64,000 bases of DNA from Micromonospora cathayae (GTDB taxonomy: Bacteria > Actinomycetota > Actinomycetes > Mycobacteriales > Micromonosporaceae), in assembly GCF_028993575.1 (NCBI RefSeq), contig NZ_CP118615.1, positions 4,493,001-4,557,000 on the forward strand, in the 5' to 3' direction. Shown in pieces: positions 16,751 to 24,736 of the stretch (the first letter of the stretch is position 1; each line of letters begins with the position of its first letter). Both the position numbers and the translations under genes were made by a program. Below the pieces are notes generated by a model. It was not told where the DNA came from. It worked only from the letters and a program-made list of their open reading frames with translations, and ran no database searches.

Positions 16751-17893
16751 ATGGACCTAGCGACGATGCTGGGCGCGCCGGGGACGGCGTCCCGGCTGCC
16801 GCAGCAGCAGTGGGAGGCCGCGGCCACCGCGGTGCTGCGCGACGCGTTCCGGTACCACTTCGACCGCAACGACTTCTTCCGCGCCCAGTGCGACGCCGAC
16901 GGCGTCACGCCGGACGACGTCACCAGCCGCGCGGACCTGCCCAGGATCCCGCTGCTGCCGGTGAGCATGTTCAAGCGGCCCGACGCGCACGTGCTGCTGA
17001 CCGCGCCACTGACCGACATCGAACTGGAGATCCGCTCCACCGGCACCGGCGGGGTGCCCAGCGTGGCCCGCCGGGACACCGCCACCGTCACCCGCGCGGT
17101 CACCGGCATCTTCGGCTCCTACCGGGACTTCTTCGCCCTCTCCAAGGGCGCCGGACTCTTCCTCTGCCCGTCCACGGCCGAGACGCCGGAGATGGGCATG
17201 GTCAAGGTGTTCAACCTGCTCAACGGGGTCTTCGACGACCACGTGTACCTGGTGAAGGACTACGCCTTCGACCCGGACGAGGCGCTGGAGTACCTGCGCA
17301 GGTGGGACGGCGAGATGACCCGGCACGTGATCGGCCCGCCGTTCCTGATCAACCGGCTGCTGCGCTACCTGGAGCTGGAGGAGATCGAGGTCAAGCTCGA
17401 CCCGGAGTCGATGGTCATCACCCTCGGCGGCTGGAAGCGGTACACCGGTGAGTCGATCAGCCGGGCCGACTTCGACGGCAAGATCGAACGCTACCTGGGC
17501 GTCGCGCCCGACCGGATCCGCGACATGTACGGGATGATCGAGTCCAACATGCTCGCCGTGGAGTGCGAGCACCACCGCAAGCACGTGCCGCCGTGGTGCT
17601 ACGTGTCCATCCGGGACGTCACCGACCCGTCCGTCGAGCTGCCCGCCGGCCAGACCGGTGGCATCGCCATCCTCGACGCGCTCAACACCGCGTACCCCGG
17701 GTTCCTGCTCTCCGACGACGTCGGCGAGGTCGACGAGAGCGGCTGCCCGTGCGGGCGTACCGGCCAGACGGTGTCGTTCCGCCGCCGCCGCCAGGGCGCC
17801 GAACTCGGCTGCTGCGCGGTCAGCATCGAGAAGTTCCTCGACTCGCGGGAGATCGTCGCCGAGTGCGCGGTGCCCGCGCCCGCCGGGCAGTAG
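16751..17893 (+). CDS. LuxE/CapK-like acyl-protein synthetase (acyl-AMP forming)
   Basis: A 380-residue protein of the LuxE/coenzyme F390 synthetase group. The ATP-binding loop is RSTGTGGVPS, the Y-G-x-x-E motif is MYGMIES, and a C-terminal CPCGRTGQ block is typical of the CapK/PaaK branch. GCCAVSIEKF near the end offers candidate acyl-accepting cysteines. ATG 16751 follows GGGGGAGGGAA. LuxE enzymes activate a fatty acid and transfer it to a protein cysteine. No LuxC reductase or luciferase is present, so bioluminescence is excluded. It is the first gene of the eight-gene BlaI-type operon. Confidence 0.8.
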   Translation: MDLATMLGAPGTASRLPQQQWEAAATAVLRDAFRYHFDRNDFFRAQCDADGVTPDDVTSRADLPRIPLLPVSMFKRPDAHVLLTAPLTDIELEIRSTGTGGVPSVARRDTATVTRAVTGIFGSYRDFFALSKGAGLFLCPSTAETPEMGMVKVFNLLNGVFDDHVYLVKDYAFDPDEALEYLRRWDGEMTRHVIGPPFLINRLLRYLELEEIEVKLDPESMVITLGGWKRYTGESISRADFDGKIERYLGVAPDRIRDMYGMIESNMLAVECEHHRKHVPPWCYVSIRDVTDPSVELPAGQTGGIAILDALNTAYPGFLLSDDVGEVDESGCPCGRTGQTVSFRRRRQGAELGCCAVSIEKFLDSREIVAECAVPAPAGQ

Positions 17894-17906
17894 GGGCGGC
17901 GGCGCG

Positions 17907-18308
17907 ATGGCCCGGTTCAGCCCCACCGTGGTGGACCACTTCACCAACCCCCGCAACTCCGGGGAGATCACCGACGCCGACGTCCGGGCGTTCGTCGGCA
18001 ACCCGGTCTGCGGCGACCAGATCCTGCTCACCGCCCGGGTCCGCGACGACGTGGTCACCGACATCCGGTTCCAGGCGTTCGGCTGCTCGGCGTCGCTGGC
18101 CGTGGCGAGCCTGCTCACCACCGCCATCGCCGGCACGCCGCTGACCGACGTCACCGGCCTCGACGCCACCCGCGTCGAGCAGCTCGCCGGCGGCCTGGCC
18201 CCGGACCAGCGGCACGTCGCCGCGCTCGGTGCCGACGTGGCGCGCCGACTGGTGGACAACTTCCGACAGGGGACCAACGATGACGACCCGATCACCTGTG
18301 CCGGCTGA
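17907..18308 (+). CDS. IscU/NifU-like Fe-S scaffold lacking the third cysteine
   Basis: A 133-residue IscU-fold protein (FSPTVVDHFTNPRNSGEI at the N-terminus). Cys35 in NPVCGD and Cys60 in FGCSAS match two of the three scaffold cysteines. Where canonical IscU has HCS (third cysteine), this protein has His103-Val104. The only other cysteine is Cys131 in the C-terminal tail. The gene overlaps the following cysteine desulfurase by 29 bases. It may be a sulfur acceptor or cluster carrier dedicated to the downstream U32 proteins, not the housekeeping scaffold. Confidence 0.83.
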   Translation: MARFSPTVVDHFTNPRNSGEITDADVRAFVGNPVCGDQILLTARVRDDVVTDIRFQAFGCSASLAVASLLTTAIAGTPLTDVTGLDATRVEQLAGGLAPDQRHVAALGADVARRLVDNFRQGTNDDDPITCAG

Positions 18309-19515
18309 CCCCCGATGTCCCGCCGACGACCTGTCGGAGTTCGTGTACCTGGACTACGCCGCCACCACCCCGCTGGGCCGGGAGGCGTTCGACGCCATCG
18401 GCCGGGGCATGCGGCTGTTCGGTAACCCGTCCAGCCGACACTCGGTCGGGCAGGCCGCCCACGAGGCGCTGGGCACCGCCCGTGCCCAGGTGGCCGCGCT
18501 GCTCGGCTGCCCGGCCGGCGAGGTGGTGTTCACCGGCGGCGGCTCCGAGGCGATCAACCTGGCGCTGCGCGGCACCTTCGCGCCCCGGCACTGGCGCGGC
18601 CACCTGGTCACCACCGCCATCGAGCACTCCGCGGTGCTGGAGTCCGCCGCGGCGCTGCGCCGCCGGGGCGTCGACGTGACCATCGTGCCCCCGGAGCCGT
18701 CCGGGCACGTCGACCCGGACCGGGTCGCCGCCGCGCTGCGACCCGACACGGTGCTGGTGTCGGTGATGCACGCCAACAACGAGACCGGCGCGGTCCAGCC
18801 GGTCCGGGAGATCACCGAACGGGCGCACGCGGCCGGCGCGCTGATGCACGTCGACGCCGTGCAGACCGCCGGCAAGCTGCCCATCGACACCCTGGACGCC
18901 GACCTGGTCAGCATCTCCGCCCACAAGTTCGGCGGCCCCAAGGGCGTCGGCGCGCTCCGGCTGGCCGCCCACCACACGGTGGAACCACTGGTCTGCGGCG
19001 GCGGCCAGGAGGACGGCCGCCGCGCCGGCACCGAGAACCTGCCGGGCGTCCTCGGCATGGCCGCCGCCGCGACCGCCGCCCTGCCCCGGCTGCACGACCG
19101 GTCGTACCGGCAGCAGCAGTGGGCGCTGCGGACCCGGCTGCTGCGGCACCTCGGCGCCCTCGACGGCGTACGGGTCAACGCCACCGACCCGGTGATGGCC
19201 GAGACGGTCAGCGTCACCTTCGCCGGGGTACGCGGGGACACCGTCGCCGACGTGCTCGACATGCACGGCATCTGCGTCTCCACCGGGTCGGCCTGCCACG
19301 CCGGGCAGGACTCCCCGTCGCACGTGCTCACCGCGATGGGCCTCGACGTCGAACAGGCCCGTGCCACCCTGCGGTTCTCCTTCGGGGCGGGCACCACCGG
19401 CGCGGACATCGACACGGCTGGCCGGGCCACCGTGGCCGCCGTCGAGCAGGTGCGCCGGGTGTCCGGCCGGTCGGGTACGCCGCTGGCCACCGTGGGGACG
19501 GCCGGTGTCCGCTGA
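18280..19515 (+). CDS. Cysteine desulfurase (IscS/NifS type)
   Basis: A 411-residue class V PLP enzyme. The N-terminal motif is YLDYAATTP, the PLP lysine is Lys216 in SAHKFGGPKG, and the active cysteine is Cys339 in STGSACHAGQ, on the long-loop (IscS-like) side. ATG 18280 overlaps the scaffold gene. It removes sulfur from L-cysteine as persulfide. Fe-S cluster supply to the two U32 proteins is the simplest role here; sulfur insertion into the product is an alternative. Confidence 0.92.
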   Translation: MTTRSPVPADPRCPADDLSEFVYLDYAATTPLGREAFDAIGRGMRLFGNPSSRHSVGQAAHEALGTARAQVAALLGCPAGEVVFTGGGSEAINLALRGTFAPRHWRGHLVTTAIEHSAVLESAAALRRRGVDVTIVPPEPSGHVDPDRVAAALRPDTVLVSVMHANNETGAVQPVREITERAHAAGALMHVDAVQTAGKLPIDTLDADLVSISAHKFGGPKGVGALRLAAHHTVEPLVCGGGQEDGRRAGTENLPGVLGMAAAATAALPRLHDRSYRQQQWALRTRLLRHLGALDGVRVNATDPVMAETVSVTFAGVRGDTVADVLDMHGICVSTGSACHAGQDSPSHVLTAMGLDVEQARATLRFSFGAGTTGADIDTAGRATVAAVEQVRRVSGRSGTPLATVGTAGVR

Positions 19516-20596
19516 CCCCCGCGCCGGCCAGCCGTGCGCGCCCCGGACCGACCTGCCCGGCCGGGCCCCCAGCCTGCCCGGCCGGGCTGGGCAGGTCGCC
19601 CCGGACCGGGCTGGGCAGGTCGCCCTCAACGCGCCGGTCCGGTCGCTGAAGATGCTGGAACTCCAGATCGCCGCCGGAGCCACCGAGGTGTACCTGGGGC
19701 TGCTGCCCCCGGCCGACGTCCCGGTCAGCTTCGACGCGCTGCCGGCCCGCCGGGACGGTGAACCGACCCACGTGTCCAGCCCGGCCCTGCTGGCCGAACT
19801 GGTCACGGCGGCGCACACCGCCGGGCTGAGGGTGCACTTCTGCGCCGACGCCCCGGTCGTCGACCCGGCGCACACCACCGCCTGGCTCGGCCATGTCGGG
19901 CAGGGCCTGGCCGCCGGGGCGGACACCGTGGTGGTGGGCAACCTGGCCGGCTGCGCCCGGCTCGCCGACCGGGACGACGTCACGCTGGTGGCGGGCAGCC
20001 CGATGGGGGTGTCCACGGTGGCGTACGCCGCCCACCTGCGGGACGCGTACCGGGTCCGTCGGGTGGTGCTGCCGCACACCCTCACCCTGGCCGAGGTGGC
20101 CGCGTTCTGCGCCCTCGACGATCTCGAGATCGAGACGCCGGTGCAGACCGGGGCCGGCCTGGACTGCACCCGCTGCCGGCTGCCGGACACCCCCGGGATC
20201 GGGCTGGGCTGCCGGGCCGGCTGGACCGGCGGCCAGGACGGCGACCCCACCGGTGAATCTGCCGGCGGGCCGGCCGGCGGGACCGCGGTCGACCTGGGCG
20301 GTTTCCTCGACGGGGCGTCCGACTGCGCGCTGTGCGACGTGCCCGCCCTGGTCGAGATCGGGGTGCGCGCGTTGCAGATCCCTGGTCGGGAGAGCCCCAA
20401 CCTGCGGCAGAACGCCAAGATCACCCAGATGTACCGCCGGGCGGTGCGCGGGCACGCCACCGGCACCCCGATGCCCGAGGTCATCGCGGCCATCGACCGC
20501 GTCGAACTGATGTGGCAGATGGGCTGGCTGCCCCGCTTCTGCGACCAGCAGCGCTGCCGATTCCGCGACACCCCGCAGCAGCGGGCCTACGTCTGA
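19505..20596 (+). CDS. U32-family protein, UbiU-like
   Basis: A 363-residue U32 protein starting at GTG 19505, overlapping the desulfurase stop. The barrel begins near LKMLELQIAAGATEVYLG. Cysteines at about 221 and 224 (DCTRC), 236, 274 and 277 (DCALC) are candidate Fe-S ligands, followed by the family segment IGVRALQIPGRESPN. Known relatives (UbiU/UbiV, TrhP, RlhA) are hydroxylases or their partners, not true proteases. The first 40 residues are a Gly/Arg/Pro-rich tail. It is paired with a second U32 gene 11 bases downstream, as UbiU is with UbiV. Confidence 0.8.
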   Translation: MSADPRAGQPCAPRTDLPGRAPSLPGRAGQVAPDRAGQVALNAPVRSLKMLELQIAAGATEVYLGLLPPADVPVSFDALPARRDGEPTHVSSPALLAELVTAAHTAGLRVHFCADAPVVDPAHTTAWLGHVGQGLAAGADTVVVGNLAGCARLADRDDVTLVAGSPMGVSTVAYAAHLRDAYRVRRVVLPHTLTLAEVAAFCALDDLEIETPVQTGAGLDCTRCRLPDTPGIGLGCRAGWTGGQDGDPTGESAGGPAGGTAVDLGGFLDGASDCALCDVPALVEIGVRALQIPGRESPNLRQNAKITQMYRRAVRGHATGTPMPEVIAAIDRVELMWQMGWLPRFCDQQRCRFRDTPQQRAYV

Positions 20597-20607
20597 AGGG
20601 GCCGGGG

Positions 20608-21435
20608 TTGACCACCGTCGAGATCCGCCTGACCACCCCCGCCCGGCTGGCCGAGGCCCTGGCGTCGCCGGTCGACGCCATCGGCCTCGGCCAGGAGGGC
20701 TGCCTGACCAAACTGCCCGACACCGACACGCTGCGGGCCGCCGCCGCTCAGATCCGGGCCGCCGGCCGGACCGTGGTGCTCGTCGCCCCGGTCGCCTGGC
20801 CGCGTACCGCCGACGAGCTGCTCGCCCGGATCCGCGCGGTGACCGCCGACGGCCCCACCACCGTCGCCGTCAACGACGCCAGCACCGCGCTCGCCCTCGC
20901 CGACCGGCCCGCCGACTGCACCCTGGTCGCCGGGCTGGGCCTCACCCGGGCCCGCCCGCACAGCGCCCACCCCGACCGCGCCGGCGCGCCGCCGGCCACC
21001 GTGGACACCGCGCTGCTGGCCGTGCTGCGCCCGGCGGCCGTCGAGGTCGACGCCGACACCGACGTCACCGCCGCCGTCGCCGAGGGCTGGCCGGTCCGCC
21101 GGTACGTCGACGCGGTGCCGGTCGGCTACGGCCGGTCCTGCCCGACCGCCCGCCGGCACCACAGCGGCCCACCCGACTGCCGGCCGCTGTGCGACACCCC
21201 GTACACCATCCGCGCCCACCAGCGGTGGCAGCTCAACCACGGGCACCGGGAACCACTGCCGGCCGGCGTCACCCCGCCCGTGCTCACCGTCTGGGGCAAC
21301 GCCGTCTACCAGCCGGCCACCGGCCCGACGACCGCCGACTACCACATCATCGACGCCCGCTGGCACACCCCCGAGGCCCTCGCCGCCGCCGTCCGGCGGG
21401 CGCGCGACCAGGTGCCCGTACCCACCGGACGCTAG
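20608..21435 (+). CDS. U32-family protein, UbiV-like, with 4Fe-4S cysteine pattern
   Basis: A 275-residue U32 protein. TTG 20608 follows an AAGGGG site. Cysteines at 32, 178, 191 and 195 give C-x12-C-x3-C in the second half. This is the spacing of the 4Fe-4S ligands of E. coli UbiV (39, 180, 193, 197 from memory). In E. coli, UbiU and UbiV work together in O2-independent hydroxylation of a ubiquinone precursor. Actinomycetes use menaquinone, and the neighbours here are acyl-ACP genes, so the substrate is more likely a carrier-bound acid. Confidence 0.78.
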   Translation: MTTVEIRLTTPARLAEALASPVDAIGLGQEGCLTKLPDTDTLRAAAAQIRAAGRTVVLVAPVAWPRTADELLARIRAVTADGPTTVAVNDASTALALADRPADCTLVAGLGLTRARPHSAHPDRAGAPPATVDTALLAVLRPAAVEVDADTDVTAAVAEGWPVRRYVDAVPVGYGRSCPTARRHHSGPPDCRPLCDTPYTIRAHQRWQLNHGHREPLPAGVTPPVLTVWGNAVYQPATGPTTADYHIIDARWHTPEALAAAVRRARDQVPVPTGR

Positions 21436-21444
21436 GAGTTCCCG

Positions 21445-22608
21445 TTGGTCGACTTCACCCTCAGCCCACACCAGCAGGACCTGGTGGACCAGGCCCGCGC
21501 CGTCGCCCGGCGCTGCCTGGCCCCCCGGGCCACCGGCTACGACCGCTCCGGCGAGTTCCCCGCCGAGAACTTCGCCGACCTCACCGGCACCGGCCTGCTC
21601 GGTCTGCTGATTCCCGCCGAACGGGGGGGCCTCGGCGCGGACCTGGTCACCTACGCCCTCGCCGTGGCCGAACTCGCCGAGGCGTGCGGCTCCACCGCGC
21701 TGATCTTCGCGATGCACTGCGGGGCCACCCGACTGCTGTCCGCCAGCCCCGACCCGTACGCGGCGCGGGTGCTGCGCTCGGTCGTCGCCGACGGCCGGCT
21801 CGTCGCCTGGGGCTTCTCCGAACCCGGCACCGGCGGCAACGTCCTGGCCCCGCAACTGCGGGCCACCCCGACCGACGACGGCGGCTACACCCTCCAGGGC
21901 ACCAAGGCGTTCTGCACCGGCGCCGGCCACGTCGACCACTACCTGATCAACACGCACTCGGGGGAGACCGAGTTCCGGCGCGGCCAGTCGATGTTCCTGC
22001 TGCCCGCCGACACCCCCGGGTTGACCGTGAAGGAGACCTGGGACGCCCTCGGCATGCGGGCCAACTGCGCCAACACCGTCGTGCTGGACGCCCGGGTACC
22101 GGCCGAGGTCTGCGTCGGTGGCCACGGCGGCGGCATGCCGCTGCTCGCCCACGCCCTGCCCGCCCTGATCGTCGGCCTGGCCGCGGCCAGCCTCGGCGTG
22201 GCGCGGGCCGCCAACGGCGTCGCCACCGCCCACGTCACCCGGCGGGTGCACGCCAACACCGGGGCCAACCTCGCCGCCTACCAGGGCGTCCGGTTCCAGG
22301 TCGCGGAGATGGCCGTCGCCCTGCACACCGCCCAGCTGTCCCTGCTGCACGGGGCCGCCACCGCCGAGGCCGACCCGTTGGAGGCGCTGCCGGCGATGAA
22401 CATGGCGAAGTACGTCTGCAACACCACCGCGCTGACCGTCGCCGACACCGCCATGCAGGTCACCGGCGGGCACGGCTTCCTGCGCTCCAACCCGCTGGAA
22501 CGGCACTACCGGGACGCCCGGGCCGGCGCGGTGATGGGCGCCAACCTGGGTGCCCTGCGCGACATGATCGGCAAGGCGGCCCTCGGCCTGGACCCGCGCG
22601 ACAACTGA
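21445..22608 (+). CDS. Acyl-CoA dehydrogenase family flavoprotein
   Basis: A 387-residue protein of the usual family length. It has the flavin-contact loop WGFSEPGTGGN, KAFCTGAGHVDHYLI, and the C-terminal QVTGGHGFLRSNPLERHYRDARAG. TTG 21445 follows AGGAG with 6 bases between. I could not place the catalytic glutamate. The next gene is an acyl carrier protein, so an ACP-bound acyl chain is the probable substrate, with alpha,beta-desaturation as the family reaction. Confidence 0.88.
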   Translation: MVDFTLSPHQQDLVDQARAVARRCLAPRATGYDRSGEFPAENFADLTGTGLLGLLIPAERGGLGADLVTYALAVAELAEACGSTALIFAMHCGATRLLSASPDPYAARVLRSVVADGRLVAWGFSEPGTGGNVLAPQLRATPTDDGGYTLQGTKAFCTGAGHVDHYLINTHSGETEFRRGQSMFLLPADTPGLTVKETWDALGMRANCANTVVLDARVPAEVCVGGHGGGMPLLAHALPALIVGLAAASLGVARAANGVATAHVTRRVHANTGANLAAYQGVRFQVAEMAVALHTAQLSLLHGAATAEADPLEALPAMNMAKYVCNTTALTVADTAMQVTGGHGFLRSNPLERHYRDARAGAVMGANLGALRDMIGKAALGLDPRDN

Positions 22609-22630
22609 CCCCGGAAGGAAACCCCTCCCC

Positions 22631-22996
22631 ATGGCCGAGCAGACCATGCCCCCCGCCCCCGCCCCCGCCCCCGCCCCAGCCCCAGCCTCCGCGCCACCGG
22701 CCCCCGGGCACGTGCCCGAGGCCGCCGAGGTCCTCACCGGACTCCGGGACGCCCTGGCCACCGTCCTCGACGCCGACGACCTGGCCCGGGTGGACCTCGA
22801 CGCGGTGGACCTGACCACGCCGCTGCTGAGCCTGCCGGTGGACTCGCTGGCGCTGATGGAGCTGATGACCGCCATCGAGGACCGGTTCCGGGTGTACATC
22901 CCCGAGGAGCGCGCCTACGCGTTCACCACCGTCGGCGAGGTCGTCGAGTACGTCCGGACGAAGGCCGCCGCCAAGGCCGCCCGCCGGCGGGGCTGA
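22631..22996 (+). CDS. Acyl carrier protein with Ala/Pro-rich N-terminal tail
   Basis: A 121-residue protein. Residues about 30-110 form a four-helix carrier domain with phosphopantetheine site Ser72 in LPVDSLALMEL. Residues 7-25 are an Ala-Pro repeat (PAPAPAPAPAPASAPPAP) that probably acts as a flexible tether. A GGAAGG site precedes ATG 22631. It should receive the acyl chain from the adjacent fatty acyl-AMP ligase and present it to the dehydrogenase and U32 proteins. Confidence 0.88.
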   Translation: MAEQTMPPAPAPAPAPAPASAPPAPGHVPEAAEVLTGLRDALATVLDADDLARVDLDAVDLTTPLLSLPVDSLALMELMTAIEDRFRVYIPEERAYAFTTVGEVVEYVRTKAAAKAARRRG

Positions 22997-23000
22997 GCCG

Positions 23001-24680
23001 ATGAGCACCGGCACCCTCCCGGCCGTCCTGGACTACCGGGCGCTGGCCCGGCGGACCGCCCCGGCGGTCGGCTTCTTCGACTCCCGGGCGATGACCGGCG
23101 AGCTGACCCGGGCCGCCCTGCTGGACGACGCCCGGGCCGCCGCGGCCGGCCTGGCTCACCACGGCATCGGGTACGGCGACCGGATCGTCCTGGTCGCCCC
23201 CACCGGCCCGGACCACCTCGTCGTCCTGCTGGGCTGCCTGCTCGCCGGCATCGCCCCCTGCACCGTGGCGTCCCCACCGAAGCCGGGCGACCCGGCCTCG
23301 GCCGGGGTACGGCACCTGCGCGCGGCGCTCACCGCGGTCGCCCCGGCCGCCGTCGTCGTCACCGACCCGGCCGTGGCCGCCGCGGTACCCGCCGGGGTGC
23401 CCGCCCTCACCGTGGCCGAGCTGCGCCGGCACGGCGCGGTGCCGCCCACCGCCCTGCCGGAGCCGCACCCGGATCTGATCCACCACATCCAGCTCACCTC
23501 CGGGTCCACCTCCGCGCCGAAGGCCGTCCTGCTCACCCACGCCAACGTCGCCGCCAACGTCGCGGTGCTCGCCGCTTCCACCGACATCCGGGCCGGGCGG
23601 GACACCATCTTCAGTTGGCTGCCGCTCTACCACGACATGGGCCTGGTGGTGACGCTGCTGGCGCTGCACCACGACGGCGGACTGGACCTGATGCCGCCGG
23701 TGGCGTTCGTCCGCGACCCGCTGTCCTGGCTGCGGCACCTGGGTCAGCGGGGCGCCACGCTGACCGCCGCGCCCCCGTTCGCGTACCGGGCGGCAGCCGA
23801 CCGGCAGGCCAGCCGCCCGGACCCCGGCCTCGACCTGTCCACCCTGCGCCAGGCGTACGTGGGGGCCGAACCGATCCCGGTCGGCGTGCTGCGCGACTTC
23901 CAGGACACCTTCGCCGGCCACGGGCTCGGCCCCGACGTGCTGCTGCCCTGCTACGGGATGGCCGAGACGGTGCTGGCCACCACGCTCGCCCTGGACGCCG
24001 GCCCGACCACCGACACCTCCTTCGGCCGGGTCCGCTGGCGCAGGTTCGACCGGGAGTCGCTGGACGACAAGCGGATCGCCGCCCCGGCCGTGCCCGGCCG
24101 CCCGTCCCGCAGCATCGTCAGCTGCGGCACCACCGTGCCCGGCCTGACGCTGCGGATCGTCGACGACGCCGGTCGGGAGATCCGCGCCGGCCAGGTCGGT
24201 GCCATCCAGGTACGCGGCACGTCGGTGATGGCCGGCTACCGTACCCCCGACGGGGTGGACGCCCCGCCCGACGGCTGGCACGACACCGGCGACCTGGGCG
24301 TACGCCACGACGGCGAGCTGTACGTGGTGGGCCGCCGCAAGGAGATGCTCATCGTCCGGGGCCGGAACCTGCCCCCGTACGACGTGGAGGCGGTGATCGA
24401 GGAACACCCGCAGGTCGGTACCGGGGCCAGCGCGGTCTTCTCCTGCCCCACGGAGGAGCGGGGCACCGAGCCGGTGATCGCGGTGGTGGAGACCCGGGCG
24501 GCCACCCCGGACTGGCCGGCGCTGCGGGCGGCGGTGGCCACCTCGGTCCGGCAGGTCTTCGGGCTGTCGCTGGCCGAGGTGGTGGTGGTGCCGCGCGGCG
24601 GCATCCCCCGGACCACCAGCGGCAAACGCCAGCGGGCCGCCCTGCGCGCCGCCTACCTGGCCGGTGACCTGCCCTCCTGA
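23001..24680 (+). CDS. Fatty acyl-AMP ligase (FAAL-like)
   Basis: A 559-residue ANL enzyme. Motifs: LTSGSTSAPKAVLLTH (phosphate loop), CYGMAETVLATTL, WHDTGDLGVRHDGELYVVGR, KEMLIVRGRNLPPYDVE, and C-terminal RTTSGKRQR with the catalytic lysine. The LPLYHDMGLV segment and overall length are typical of FAALs, which load ACPs directly. It starts 4 bases after the ACP stop and is the last gene of the operon. Confidence 0.9.
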   Translation: MSTGTLPAVLDYRALARRTAPAVGFFDSRAMTGELTRAALLDDARAAAAGLAHHGIGYGDRIVLVAPTGPDHLVVLLGCLLAGIAPCTVASPPKPGDPASAGVRHLRAALTAVAPAAVVVTDPAVAAAVPAGVPALTVAELRRHGAVPPTALPEPHPDLIHHIQLTSGSTSAPKAVLLTHANVAANVAVLAASTDIRAGRDTIFSWLPLYHDMGLVVTLLALHHDGGLDLMPPVAFVRDPLSWLRHLGQRGATLTAAPPFAYRAAADRQASRPDPGLDLSTLRQAYVGAEPIPVGVLRDFQDTFAGHGLGPDVLLPCYGMAETVLATTLALDAGPTTDTSFGRVRWRRFDRESLDDKRIAAPAVPGRPSRSIVSCGTTVPGLTLRIVDDAGREIRAGQVGAIQVRGTSVMAGYRTPDGVDAPPDGWHDTGDLGVRHDGELYVVGRRKEMLIVRGRNLPPYDVEAVIEEHPQVGTGASAVFSCPTEERGTEPVIAVVETRAATPDWPALRAAVATSVRQVFGLSLAEVVVVPRGGIPRTTSGKRQRAALRAAYLAGDLPS

Positions 24681-24736
24681 CCGAGGCCCGGGCCCTGCCG
24701 GCCGAGGCCCGGCCCGGGTCGTCGGAGGTCCACGCC

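Noticed and set aside
16751..17893. Bioluminescence gene (LuxE)
   Set aside because: Only the LuxE-like domain is present. There is no LuxC reductase and no luciferase, and the neighbours are ACP and Fe-S genes.
19505..21435. Two U32 peptidases as proteases
   Set aside because: The U32 name is historical. Conserved cysteines and known relatives point to Fe-S modification enzymes, and no protease active site can be pointed to.
22650..22690. CCCCGCC repeats in the ACP gene as a regulatory repeat
   Set aside because: They encode the Ala-Pro tether of the carrier protein in frame.
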